A DNA stretch of 33,345 bases from Chrysochromulina parva (taxonomy: Eukaryota > Haptophyta > Prymnesiales > Chrysochromulinaceae): positions 1-33,345 of the forward strand of contig PJAB01000224.1 in the NCBI GenBank assembly GCA_002887195.1. Reading direction: 5' to 3'. Below are positions 25,744 through 33,345 of this stretch, piece after piece. How positions within the stretch are numbered: the stretch's first letter is position 1; the number at the start of each line of letters is the position of its first letter. The translations under genes and the position numbers were made by a program. The notes under the pieces are model-generated. The model saw only the letters and a list, made by a program, of their open reading frames with translations. It had not been told where the DNA came from and ran no database searches.

Positions 25744-26442
25744 ATGTTGCGTTGCCGATCGATCCTCAGCCGCTTGGCTGCGCCGACTGCTACTCGCCCA
25801 GTTGCCGGCCTCGTCGCGCGGTTCGCATCACCCCTTGATCCCAGCTGGCGCCTTGCGGCCGGCGCATTCGCCATCGCCGCTGCCACTGCGGCCTCCACCG
25901 AGAGCAGCCCCACCACGGCCACTACGGCACCCGTGAGCAAGCCCATCAGGGTGATATGCTTGCACGGCATCAACCTCAACATGTTCGGGAAGCGCGACCC
26001 GGCGATGTACGGCACAGCGACGCTTGACGACATCAACGGCCAACTGCTTTCACTCGCATCGGAGCTTGGCTTGGAGGTCGAGTGTTTCCAAACCAACCAC
26101 GAGGGCGAGATTGTGGACAAGATCCACAGCATCCACACGTCTGGTGAGTACGGTGCGGTCCTCATCAATGCCGGCGCATGGACGCACTACAGCTATGGTC
26201 TCCGAGACGCCATCGCCATCCTGAAAATCCCGATCATCGAGGTACATATGAGCAACATTCACGCACGGGAGGACATGAAGGGATCGAAAGGCGAGTTGAT
26301 TCGGCACCACTCCGTGATCTCGCCGCTCGCAAAGGGCATCATCGCCGGCTTTGGCGTTGATAGTTACCTGCTCGGGCTGCGGGCCGCCGCGCAGGTGCTA
26401 ACGGGCTCTGGCTCAGGCCCCATGATGAACAAAAAGGAGTGA
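25744..26442 (+). CDS. aroQ: Type II 3-dehydroquinate dehydratase, organelle-targeted
   Basis: Converts 3-dehydroquinate to 3-dehydroshikimate in the shikimate pathway for aromatic amino acids. It has 232 residues, of which the last roughly 160 form the catalytic domain (the family is usually about 145-150). Motifs seen are LHGINLNMFGKRDPAMYG (73-90; catalytic Tyr89), FQTNHEGEIVD (His119), INAGAWTHYSYGLRDAI (from 141), PIIEVHMSNIHARE (His168 and Arg175) and HHSVISPLAKGIIAGFGVDS. Two positions are atypical: GIN instead of GPN in the first motif, and NAGA instead of NPGA. The roughly 68-residue leader (MLRCRSILSRLAAP... and a hydrophobic WRLAAGAFAIAAATA) is a transit peptide, to plastid or mitochondrion. 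ATG 25744 is the first ATG; the frame is open a little upstream but without one. Most photosynthetic eukaryotes use a type I enzyme fused to shikimate dehydrogenase, so a bacterial-type gene is notable. Confidence 0.93.
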   Translation: MLRCRSILSRLAAPTATRPVAGLVARFASPLDPSWRLAAGAFAIAAATAASTESSPTTATTAPVSKPIRVICLHGINLNMFGKRDPAMYGTATLDDINGQLLSLASELGLEVECFQTNHEGEIVDKIHSIHTSGEYGAVLINAGAWTHYSYGLRDAIAILKIPIIEVHMSNIHAREDMKGSKGELIRHHSVISPLAKGIIAGFGVDSYLLGLRAAAQVLTGSGSGPMMNKKE

Positions 26443-26941
26443 GAACTGCGCTCCCGTTGAGCGTCTTGGCCCTTGGTTGAGCGTCCGCAACGGGCAGCTT
26501 TGGCCCCGCCCCACCCCTATGAGTGTATCAGCATGGAGACCATGGTGCCACGAGAGGTTTGCGGTCTGATTGCGTGTGAGGGTCGTCGCTCAGCTGCTCC
26601 ATGATGTTTTCTTCATCAACTCTGCTCCTTGCCTACATGCGATATCTCCGTACGACATACGATACGACATACGATAGTCTCCGTATGATATAGGTACGAT
26701 AAATAACGCCGGCTCTTCCGCGGTCTCCGGTGCTGGCTTCCGCCGAAAAGGCACCGCGAAGATTAGAAGTGAGTCGGTCGGGCAAAATGTTCCTACATCA
26801 TTGACCACAGGTCCCCACAAGATTGGTGAACTAGGCATGCGACATTACAAGTCAGGGTCCGATTGCTGTTGACGAATTCTGCCATGACAACGCTGCGTTC
26901 ATCGCGGTCGCTCTCTGACTCTGCGAATCGAATCCGCGGTG
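26443..26941. other. Intergenic, small AT-rich repeat
   Basis: A 499-base gap between aroQ and the small membrane protein gene. It has two perfect copies of tacgacatacga (26651-26674) inside a locally AT-rich patch, and otherwise nothing recognisable. Short open frames on the minus strand lack domain character. Confidence 0.6.
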
Positions 26942-27329
26942 ATGGCTCCGAGTGCGACGACGATAATTCTTGTTGGAGCGGCTGGCGCGGCTGCGATCTA
27001 TCTGTTCATCTTGCGCCAGCGGCGACTCGCTATGCTGCCTACGGACGAGGAGCAAGCATGGCTCGACGAGCAGCTCCGCACTCCGCGCCCGCCCTGCATG
27101 TCTCCCGGGAGCCAGGTGTCGGATGAGGAGCAAAAGTGGCTTGACAAGCAAATCCAGAACGTGGAGACGGAGGACGTAAGGCTCTGCCCCGCCACTGTAG
27201 GTCGGATGCATTCTCAAAACTCCGGTTCGCTTCCCTCGCGCGCAGATGCTGGACGACGCGAGGCAAGCGGCCTACGCTCCTGGGGAGGGCAGCAGCCCGA
27301 AGAAGCCGCCGTCGAAGAAGGGCCAATGA
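26942..27329 (+). CDS. Small single-pass membrane protein with DEEQxWLDxQ repeats, two exons
   Basis: A 105-residue protein of unknown function. Exons are 26942-27175 and 27246-27329 with a 70-base GT-AG intron (gtaaggctct...gcgcag). Unspliced, the frame would run on into a sequence unlike the first exon; spliced, it gives a short Lys/Pro-rich tail and an early stop. Residues 7-25 (TTIILVGAAGAAAIYLFIL) are one membrane span followed by RQRR, so the C-terminal part is probably cytosolic. Two copies of an acidic helix follow: DEEQAWLDEQLRTP (about 35) and DEEQKWLDKQIQNV (about 61). The second exon encodes MLDDARQAAYAPGE and PKKPPSKKGQ. The paired helices suggest a small tethering or assembly factor, but no family was recognised. 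The intron call is strong because it fits GT-AG and keeps coding character. Confidence 0.78.
27176..27245 (+). other. Intron (phase 0) of the small membrane protein gene
   Basis: A 70-base intron with a near-consensus donor (gac|gtaagg) and acceptor (gcgcgcag|atg). A pyrimidine-rich stretch (ttcgcttccctcgcgcg) precedes the acceptor. Confidence 0.82.
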
Positions 27330-27528
27330 GGATCGTTCTGAATCCATGTCCACGATTGCGATCCATGCTGCTACTCGATGTCGTGGCGTCGCGAGTTGAT
27401 CATCAGTAATTGCCATGTCCTTGGCATGTGCGCATCTGAATCATTGTGCATTGTGGGGCACGGCGGCTCTGAGATAGCTCTCGCACGGTGCGCGGGGCCG
27501 GGCTCGCTGCATGTGCGCGACCGGCGAT

Positions 27529-27554
27529 TGTGTACTTTAAGCTCAAAGTACACA
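27529..27554. terminator. Perfect 10-bp hairpin, possible 3'-end element
   Basis: tgtgtacttt, loop aagctc, aaagtacaca. It lies about 200 bases past the stop of the small membrane protein gene, in the shared 3' region of two convergent genes. A role in 3'-end formation is only a guess from position. Confidence 0.3.
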
Positions 27555-27687
27555 CGAATACTAACCAAAAAGGAGACCGGACGGCCTTGCCGACGCCGCG
27601 GCGTCGCCAGAGACGGCCACAGTACGAACGCAGATGTATCAGATATCAGTAATGCGTCTACGACTTTTACCTAACGAGCGACGTGAA

Positions 27688-27741
27688 CCGGAACAGGCGG
27701 CTCGGCTCTACGAGACGAGCCGGAACAGGCGGCTCGGCTCT
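27688..27741. repeat. 22-bp direct repeat, 32-bp period
   Basis: Two perfect copies of ccggaacaggcggctcggct(ct) at 27688-27709 and 27720-27741, separated by acgagacgag. Non-coding. Confidence 0.9.
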
Positions 27742-27899
27742 TCGGTGATCAGCCAGGGTCACGTGTCATCATTGACGCGGCACTTATGCCAGGACCGCCG
27801 TGCAGCGACGCATCCGAGGGCCGACGCGACGCCGGCGTGACCAGATGCTACGCAGAGGGGTGGGCCAGCTCGGTTTTGTGAGCGAGCTTGGCCACGCGG

Positions 27900-28622
27900 T
27901 CATCTCTGCTTCTTGCCAACTTTCATCCCAGCGGCCGCCTCGGCCGCCTTCTCTTTCGCCACCTGATAGCCGAAGTAGAGGATGCCGAAGAAGACGTACC
28001 ATCCGTAGCGCTGCAGCAGGCTCCGCGGTTTGGAGTCGTCGGCGGGCTTTCGCCGCGACGCACCTTGCCGCGACGCCGTCCATGCGGAGGGCTGCAACGG
28101 GCCGGTGCACGACCTGCCCTCAGACTCACTAAGAACGCATGCGGGAGCGTGCAGGAAGACGAAGGAGTCCTCGTCGCTGCACAGGAACTGCACCGCCCCG
28201 CCCTTCTTGCCCTTCCACTGCGAATCGGATAGGTGGAAGCGGCCGCCGTTTTGTGCATGGAAGTCAAACTCGAAGGCAGTCTTCAGCGACTCGAGTGGCT
28301 GCGGCTCGGGAGGCTCGTCGCTGTCGGCCGGCTCGGGCGTCGCCGGCACAGGCTTCCTCGAGAGCTGGAATTGGCCGGACTTGGCGTCGTCGAAGAGCAC
28401 GCGCACGACCATCTCAGACGTCTTGCCATTGTCATCAACCTCATAGTAGGCGCCCTCGAGCGTGCCTCCGACTAGCTGAAAGGAGTAGTGGGCGTGCTCC
28501 GGCTTCTGGCCCGGCGTATGACGCTCGAGTTCCCACTCTCCCGCGAGGAAGTCGCGGAATGACCACGAATCGTCCGCAGCCACCGCGATGGCGAGAGCGA
28601 GCATCATACCTCGACGACACAT
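27900..28622 (-). CDS. ER type I membrane protein with lipocalin-like lumenal start and KKXX tail
   Basis: A 240-residue protein of unknown family. From ATG 28622 it reads MCRRGMMLALAIAVAADDSW, a short signal peptide; starts at the two Met codons a few residues later are equally possible. The lumenal part begins FLAGEWELERHT, reminiscent of the GxW strand that opens lipocalin-type beta-barrels. It continues with strand-rich sequence (YSFQLVGGTLEGAYYEV; AFEFDFHAQNGGRFHLSDSQ), then a basic Pro/Ser linker. One membrane span lies at about 205-222 (YGWYVFFGILYFGYQVA), and the cytosolic tail ends exactly in KKQR, a canonical KKXX ER-retrieval signal. An ER folding, quality-control or membrane-insertion cofactor is plausible, but the function is unknown. 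It is divergent from the TGS1 gene, 200 bases apart. Confidence 0.8.
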   Translation of the reverse strand: MCRRGMMLALAIAVAADDSWSFRDFLAGEWELERHTPGQKPEHAHYSFQLVGGTLEGAYYEVDDNGKTSEMVVRVLFDDAKSGQFQLSRKPVPATPEPADSDEPPEPQPLESLKTAFEFDFHAQNGGRFHLSDSQWKGKKGGAVQFLCSDEDSFVFLHAPACVLSESEGRSCTGPLQPSAWTASRQGASRRKPADDSKPRSLLQRYGWYVFFGILYFGYQVAKEKAAEAAAGMKVGKKQR

Positions 28623-28822
28623 GCTGTCAAGACGAGAGCAGTCCACGCAAGGTCCTGTGCCACCGCGCGAGTCCACGCGTCTTCGGAAGAAATCGGCGCT
28701 AATACTTATTTCAATCCGGAAAATTCGTCGCGCATCGTTCAACAGTGCTGCTCCAAGTTAAGAAACTTTTTGTCTTATTTCGAGAATAATTATATTTTGA
28801 GTTCGCAAGCACGCGCGGACTC
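28623..28822. promoter_or_regulatory. Divergent promoter between the ER protein and TGS1 genes
   Basis: The 200-base intergenic region includes the most AT-rich stretch of the right half of the window (about 28755-28800, with aataattatattttgag). The TATA-like ttatatttt is about 30 bases before the TGS1 ATG, which would imply a very short 5' UTR. A second AT-rich patch (aatacttatttcaat, about 28700) lies toward the minus-strand gene. Confidence 0.5.
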
Positions 28823-29653
28823 ATGCCAAAGCTCCATGGCCAGCCACGCGTGTTCACGCGGCGCGGCATAGCGCGGCCGCCATACAATCCAGCGTTGGAA
28901 AAGTATTTTCACCAACGGAGGAACCTCTTCAGCAAGTACGATTGCGGATGTGCGCTGGACGCGGAAGGATGGTACTCCGCGACCCCTGAGGCAGCTGCGG
29001 CGATCACAGCACAAATCATGGAGACAGATGGGGCGTCGCGCGGCAGCATCTTCGTCGATGCGTTCGTTGGTACTGGCAGCAACGCAATCCAGCAGGCGCT
29101 TCACGACCCCGCCGGCGTTGTAATCGCCATCGACATAGATCCCGCCAAGATTGCGATGGCGCGCCACAATGCGGCCATCTATGGAGTGGCTGCTCGGATT
29201 CACTTTGTCATCGGTGACTTCGCGTCTTTAGCCCCACGCTTGCGCGCGCATGCCGTCTTCTTATCGCCTCCTTGGGGAGGGCCCGAGTACGGCGCTTCGG
29301 ACACTGGCGGCTTCCGCATCGCTTCGATTCGCTGCGGCAGTGCGGACGACGCGGACGGTTACCGGCTGTTTGAGCTCGCTGCGACGATTGCGCCGACCGT
29401 GGCATATTATCTTCCCGTCAGCACGGCAGAGGAGGATATCCTCGCGCTGACAGCGCGCCATGCGTCCCAGCGCTGCGAGTGCGTCCACTTAGCCTGGGGC
29501 GGGGAAAAGAAGCGGCGGCCGCGTGCTGTCCTGGCGTGCTTCCACGGACCACGACTACCGAGTCACCTCGCGCTCTCGCCGCCCGGTCTGCTACACTCGA
29601 CAGCGAATTGCGATGCCCGATCGGAACCATCACAGCGTACTTGGGCTCGTTAG
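28823..29653 (+). CDS. TGS1: Trimethylguanosine synthase (RNA cap hypermethylase)
   Basis: Adds two methyl groups from S-adenosylmethionine to the N2 of the m7G cap on snRNAs and snoRNAs, giving the trimethylguanosine cap. It has 276 residues, a compact catalytic-domain-only form. Motifs seen are KYFHQRRNLFSKYD (residue about 27), LDAEGWYSATPEAAA (about 46; compare LDxEGWFSVTPE of the family), motif I DAFVGTGSNAIQQA (79), VIAIDIDPAKIAMARHNAAI (acidic residue for SAM ribose), HFVIGDF, and catalytic FLSPPWGGPEYG (146-157), whose Trp stacks on the cap base. YYLPVSTAEEDI and RRPRAVLACFHGP match the family's last strands. The final roughly 30 residues are low-complexity. ATG 28823 is the first and leaves the conserved core intact. 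Confidence 0.95.
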   Translation: MPKLHGQPRVFTRRGIARPPYNPALEKYFHQRRNLFSKYDCGCALDAEGWYSATPEAAAAITAQIMETDGASRGSIFVDAFVGTGSNAIQQALHDPAGVVIAIDIDPAKIAMARHNAAIYGVAARIHFVIGDFASLAPRLRAHAVFLSPPWGGPEYGASDTGGFRIASIRCGSADDADGYRLFELAATIAPTVAYYLPVSTAEEDILALTARHASQRCECVHLAWGGEKKRRPRAVLACFHGPRLPSHLALSPPGLLHSTANCDARSEPSQRTWAR

Positions 29654-30209
29654 CGGGACCTTGTACTGTAGCTTACGTCCGGTCGTCGGCGTCCCGTGTG
29701 CCGGTTTGCGTTGACCGTTGTCACACTCGCCGGGTTGCGTGGGGTCACTGCAAAGCCGAGCTTGCATGGTCATCTCTGCATGGTTGGAAAGCTGCCTAAG
29801 GACGAGACTGATTACACTAATCATTCCTTCTCATGGACGCGTGACGAAGACGAGACTGAGTGACGGTGCATAGGCTATAGCTCGGCTGCATACGAAGGAG
29901 ACGAAACCGCGCGACACGAATCCGGCGTTCACGACAAACCGAAACCCGCGCCGTGGAGCGCGGATCGAGACCGGACTGCGGACGGGACATAATGCCACTC
30001 CGGACGTGGCACACTCTTGACCCGCGCAGGCTCCCACACAGACCCAGGTCACCCGCCGACATATATCACACAGACTTACGTCCACACACCGCCTCAGACC
30101 ACGAGTCCAGCAGTCCACAACAGAGAGTGCTATCATCCGCCTGAACGCGACCTCTGCCATGCCACCCGGCCGTCGCGTGCACTGGTGCACATACGGATGC
30201 GTCAACTGC
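29654..30209. other. Intergenic between convergent genes, nothing recognised
   Basis: 556 bases between the TGS1 3' end and the 3' end of the SLC37-like gene. The word gacgagactga is repeated (near 29801 and 29848). Open frames here have no domain, and no RNA gene was recognised. Confidence 0.6.
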
Positions 30210-31598
30210 TCAATTCAGTATGAGTCTGACGTCCGCGAGCTCCTTGAGAATCGTAGGAGCCAAGAGGGTCCCGCTCACCAGGATGCACACTACCAGCATG
30301 TACCAGACCGCGGCCCAGCCGCCCCAGATCTGCAGCGGGCCGATCGCCATCAGCCCAAACGCGGAGATGAGCGAGCCCGTACCATTGATGATGCCGACGA
30401 CCGTGCCGAGCGAGCGCGTGCTACCACCGATCGACGGGTGCTCAGAGAGGTCCGCGGCAACGGCGGAGGTGATCATGTTGTTGGGCCCGCCTACGAGAAC
30501 GCCGAGCAGAGTCAGGAGGGCGACGAGTAGCCACGTGGCCATCGCATCCGAGTACACGGCGAAGGAGCCCAGCAGCGGCAAGAGCAGCACAAAGGCGGCG
30601 CCTATGACGGAGGCGCGGCGTCCGCCGAAGAGATCCGAGAGCCAGCCAACAAAGACTCCTCCAAACATCAATCCAACGGAGTACAGCGACGAAATGACGT
30701 TGGCCGTCTGGGTGTCGAAACGAGATGTCAATAAGAAGGGCAGCCAAAAGAACATGGCGTAATTGACGTACTTGAGAAACCCGTAGACGAGTGCGTAGCG
30801 TGCGACACCGGGGATGGCCAGCGCCTGCATGAAGCCCACGGTGCTGCCCTCGCCGCCGTCAGCACCGCCGTCAGCGCCCTTCTCAGCGCCCTTCTCGGCG
30901 CCGCTGCTCGCTGTTTCGTCATCATCCAGCTTGAGGCCAATCTGGGCGGGCGAGCCCGCGACCATCAGGTAGTTGAGCACAGCCCACAGTGCGCTCAAAA
31001 GCATGGGGATGAGTAGCGCCACTTGCCACGAGAAGCCAGCGCTGACGATCGCGGCAGTCGAGAGGGCCGCCACAATGTCGCCTATATTCCCATTCATGGT
31101 CCAGAAGCCGAACAGCAAGCCTCGGCCTTTCTTCGAGAACCACACGCCCATGAGCGCCATGTTGACGGGCAGCCCACACGACTGGAAGAGGCCGTGAATC
31201 AGTTGGATGGAGACAAAGAGGAATGATCCGAGGCTATAGGACGAGTGGATGATGTCGATGTTCACCAAGTACAGCAGCGTTCCCAAGCAAAGTGTGGAGC
31301 CGACCAAGCTGATGCCGAGGACGACGTTCTGCGGGAAGATATCTGCAATGCGGCCCGAGATGAAGGTGCCGATAGCGTATGCGAACATGAAGGCGGTATC
31401 CATCTGCGAGAGCACGACCTTGTCTACACCAGCTAGGACGAGTTCAGTCTTGACATTGGTGTAGACCTTACGTGCAAAGTGCATGATCAAATAGTTGGCG
31501 AACGTGATGAAGAAGATGAAGGCCTGCCACTTAACCAGCCTAGAGACGGCACCTGGCCCTGGCAGATCAGGCAGCTGGCCCATGTATTGCAGAAGCAT
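30210..31598 (-). CDS. Major facilitator, SLC37-like sugar-phosphate/glycerol-3-phosphate transporter
   Basis: A 462-residue twelve-span major facilitator, probably exchanging an organic phosphate for phosphate across the ER, an organelle or the plasma membrane. The diagnostic N-terminus FANYLIMHFARKVYTNVKTE resembles the SLC37/GlpT opening (a Tyr-His-x-x-Arg-Lys motif before VVK). FQSCGLPVNMALMGVWFSKK-GRGLLFG matches the family's span 4-5 loop (ending in xxWFxKxxRGxxFG). The second half has GVFVGWLSDLFGGRRASVIG, the classic MFS loop motif. The central cytosolic loop is a Gly/Ala/Lys repeat (GAEKGAEKGADGGADGGEG). The start at 31598 (MLLQYMGQ) is preferred; the frame extends to 31736 but only through Arg/Pro-rich sequence. 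It is tandem to another MFS gene. Confidence 0.88.
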   Translation of the reverse strand: MLLQYMGQLPDLPGPGAVSRLVKWQAFIFFITFANYLIMHFARKVYTNVKTELVLAGVDKVVLSQMDTAFMFAYAIGTFISGRIADIFPQNVVLGISLVGSTLCLGTLLYLVNIDIIHSSYSLGSFLFVSIQLIHGLFQSCGLPVNMALMGVWFSKKGRGLLFGFWTMNGNIGDIVAALSTAAIVSAGFSWQVALLIPMLLSALWAVLNYLMVAGSPAQIGLKLDDDETASSGAEKGAEKGADGGADGGEGSTVGFMQALAIPGVARYALVYGFLKYVNYAMFFWLPFLLTSRFDTQTANVISSLYSVGLMFGGVFVGWLSDLFGGRRASVIGAAFVLLLPLLGSFAVYSDAMATWLLVALLTLLGVLVGGPNNMITSAVAADLSEHPSIGGSTRSLGTVVGIINGTGSLISAFGLMAIGPLQIWGGWAAVWYMLVVCILVSGTLLAPTILKELADVRLILN

Positions 31599-32091
31599 GG
31601 TGAACGTAAGCTTGCGCTCGGCTTCGCGAGCTCGTGGGCCGCGTGCCGCGCCGCAGCTTGCGAGTTTTTTCGGATCGCCACGGAAGCTTTTCGCCCAAGA
31701 GAACGCCCACAAAAATGGAGTCGATCCTCTCCCCAAATCTGGTTCGATCCCGCTCCGACCAAATTGTCTCCGCAGCTCCCGCCTTCTGGGCCAGCGTTTA
31801 TCTTGTCAGTGGCGTAACGAAGAGCGGCGTTTCAAGAGCGGCGCACAAACTACATTTCCTGAGACCGGACGATGAATCATGATTGTGCTGGAGGCACGGA
31901 CGGAACACGGAAGCATGGATGGAAGTGCACAAGCTAGAGCTTGCTTGACGGAAGAGAGAAGACGCACGCGTGCCAGCGAGAAAGGCGGCGGAGCAGTACA
32001 ACGTAATAAACAAGTGTGCGGCGCAGTCACGAGTCGAGAATGCCGATGACATGCTCTCGGTGCTTGCTGGTGCGCAGGATCGGTTTCAGGC
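31599..32091. other. Intergenic between tandem transporter genes
   Basis: 493 bases upstream of the SLC37-like start and downstream of the SLC18B1-like stop. It should contain the promoter of the former and the 3' UTR of the latter. Nothing recognisable was seen beyond short open frames. Confidence 0.6.
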
Positions 32092-33345
32092 TCAGTCAAC
32101 GGATACCCATCGGCCCGAGGGGCTCAGCGATCCCCTCGTTTCTGCATCCGCTCGAGGACCGTTGTCGAGGAGCCGCTCGCCGTTCACGGCTTCGACCTGG
32201 AGGAGAGGCGGCCGAACGCGCCGCCGACAGCTCACGCAGCTGCTGGTCAAGATCTGTAGCACGATCGTCAAGATGACCAGGTACCCGCAGATGACGCACG
32301 CTCGCTGGAAGCCGATCAACTCTACCAGGCCGCCGCCCGCAAGCGGCCCCGTGGCTTCACCTGCAGTGAACGCCAACATCGAGAGCGCCGCGATAGAGTC
32401 GGAGCTCTGATCCACAGAGAGGCCGCCCAGCTCCGCCGTGTGCACCATGATCGCGTTCACTGGGGTGAAGGCGAGCGCGCCGCCAATGCCCATCATGCAG
32501 AGAGAGCCGAGGGCGAGGCCGATGGCGCCTGCGCGAGTACCTTGCGCCAAGAAGGGCACCGGCGAGAGCGGGTAGATTTTTCCATGAGTATTGTTCCCTC
32601 CGATCTCGGACCATGGCTCCGGCGCCATCGTGATGAAACAGGCGGAGAGGATCGAAAGCCCGATGCTCAGAGCAGTCAGAGTGCCGAGACGCCTCGCCAC
32701 CGGCCCAGCGCATGCAGAGCAGAGCGCGTAGGTGAAGAGCGAGGATGAGTACATGAGGCCGACCTGCAACTCGTCGAGCGCGTAGGGCGGGTTTGCGAGG
32801 AATGGCTCGATGGTCGGATCCAGGAAACCGACTGTGAACATGAGGATGTAGCAGACGAAGAGGCTCGAGAGGATGACCGGCATTCGCAGCAACCGTCCCA
32901 TGGCGCCGCCGCTGCCCTCTTCCACGACCTCCACGCTGAGTGGTGTGATTGTCATGTAGAGTGCAAGCAGCCCGAGCGTGCTCCCCGAGCAGAAAAAGGG
33001 AGCCTCGTACCCAATAGCCTCGTCGAGGCCGCCGCCGATTAACGGGCCAATCATGATGCCCACACCGCGCGCGGCCTCGGACCACCCGATGGCGTCGCCG
33101 ACAAGTTCGGATGGCACGCTGCGCATCAACAGTCCGACGGCAGCCACCTCCGAGAGCCCCGCAGCCAGACCCTGCACAGCGCGAAGCGAAGCGCACGCGA
33201 CCACAAAGGCGGTCGTCGTGGTCGCCAGGTCGGTGAAGGCGAATGAAAATGCTGTGGCCGCTTGCAGAAAGCACGCGGCCCTCAGCACGCCAGCTCCGCC
33301 AAAGCGCTGGCACAAGAAAGGTGCGACCGGCGTCACCAACAGCGC
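32092..33345 (-). CDS. Major facilitator, SLC18B1-like transporter (partial, N-terminus off the window)
   Basis: The minus-strand frame is open to the window edge, so the first spans and start codon lie beyond 33345; about 418 codons are visible. The product resembles SLC18 (vesicular amine/polyamine) carriers: SLRAVQGLAAGLSEVAAVGL followed by GDAIGWSEAARGVGIMIGPL and IGGGLDEAIGYEAPFF. These match the span 4-5 region in which family members read AIGxxExxxGxGxxxGPxxGGxLYExxGYxxPF. The second half has SPVPFLAQGTRAGAIGLALG, and TPVNAIMVHTAELGG with EATGPLAGGGLVELIGF. The visible C-terminus is a short cytosolic tail rich in Arg and Ser. The substrate is unknown; polyamine/proton exchange is the family precedent. 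Confidence 0.85.
   Translation of the reverse strand, partial: ALLVTPVAPFLCQRFGGAGVLRAACFLQAATAFSFAFTDLATTTTAFVVACASLRAVQGLAAGLSEVAAVGLLMRSVPSELVGDAIGWSEAARGVGIMIGPLIGGGLDEAIGYEAPFFCSGSTLGLLALYMTITPLSVEVVEEGSGGAMGRLLRMPVILSSLFVCYILMFTVGFLDPTIEPFLANPPYALDELQVGLMYSSSLFTYALCSACAGPVARRLGTLTALSIGLSILSACFITMAPEPWSEIGGNNTHGKIYPLSPVPFLAQGTRAGAIGLALGSLCMMGIGGALAFTPVNAIMVHTAELGGLSVDQSSDSIAALSMLAFTAGEATGPLAGGGLVELIGFQRACVICGYLVILTIVLQILTSSCVSCRRRVRPPLLQVEAVNGERLLDNGPRADAETRGSLSPSGRWVSVD

Larger units (their letters stand above)
27330..27899. other. Intergenic between convergent genes: hairpin and direct repeat
   Basis: 570 bases lie between the 3' ends of the small membrane protein (+) and the ER protein (-). 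A perfect 10-bp stem with a 6-base loop occurs at 27529-27554, and a 22-base direct repeat at 27688-27709 and 27720-27741. No gene is recognised. Confidence 0.6.

Noticed and set aside
29590..29690. GTITAYLGSLAG in another frame after TGS1, resembling the family's TITAYFGDL end
   Set aside because: The TGS1 frame already contains a matching last strand (RRPRAVLACFHGP) at the right distance; the second match is probably chance, unless cDNA shows a splice.
1..33345. tRNA, rRNA, CRISPR arrays, transposases or viral genes
   Set aside because: None recognised by eye: no cloverleaf with T-loop motif, no spaced identical repeats with unique spacers, and no integrase or transposase motifs.

Overview
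The window looks like nuclear DNA of a GC-rich, single-celled eukaryotic alga, most likely a haptophyte or another alga with a secondary plastid. The sequence supports this in four ways. Genes are monocistronic and spaced by short intergenic regions. At least two genes carry GT-AG introns (typA-like and a 105-residue protein). Proteins carry eukaryotic features such as signal or transit peptides, a KKXX tail, N-myristoylation, and TBC, cyclin, WW, SH3 and PDZ folds. Low-complexity Ala/Pro/Ser-rich and SPPP-type tracts are abundant. The haptophyte assignment is inference; no marker gene settles it. I saw no tRNA, rRNA, CRISPR array or transposase.

Layout. 1-2554: typA/bipA GTPase in four exons, whose introns 1 and 3 are made of 10-11 bp minisatellites. 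3189-5439: a divergent pair, an unknown basic protein (-) and a divergent cyclin-fold protein (+). 6018-10793: a divergent pair 111 bp apart, a TPR protein that may be the SKI3 subunit of the Ski complex (-) and a TBC-domain protein (+). 10941-14081: a large membrane protein with an IQ motif and a C-terminal tudor/SH3-like module. 15263-16420: an acylated EF-hand protein (-) whose C-terminal reading frame is broken. 16907-25366: one uninterrupted 2,819-codon gene for a mosaic receptor or scaffold (42-residue duplication, PDZ, membrane segment, Pro-rich rod, LamG, Pro-rich rod, membrane segment, WW, SH3). 25744-26442: type II 3-dehydroquinase. 26942-27329: a two-exon single-pass small protein. 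27900-29653: a divergent pair, an ER type I membrane protein ending KKQR (-) and trimethylguanosine synthase TGS1 (+). 30210-33345: two tandem major facilitator transporters (-), SLC37-like and SLC18B1-like, the second cut by the window edge.

The genes do not form an obvious pathway. Several belong to general cell functions: plastid translation (TypA), aromatic amino-acid synthesis (AroQ), snRNA cap maturation (TGS1), possibly mRNA decay (SKI3-like), and membrane traffic or signalling (TBC, EF-hand, WW/SH3/PDZ scaffold). The strongest themes are (1) four head-to-head gene pairs that probably share promoters, (2) pervasive minisatellites whose period is a multiple of three in exons but 10-11 bp in introns, and (3) the mosaic LamG/WW/SH3/PDZ giant, whose LamG module is bracketed by a duplicated Pro-rich segment.
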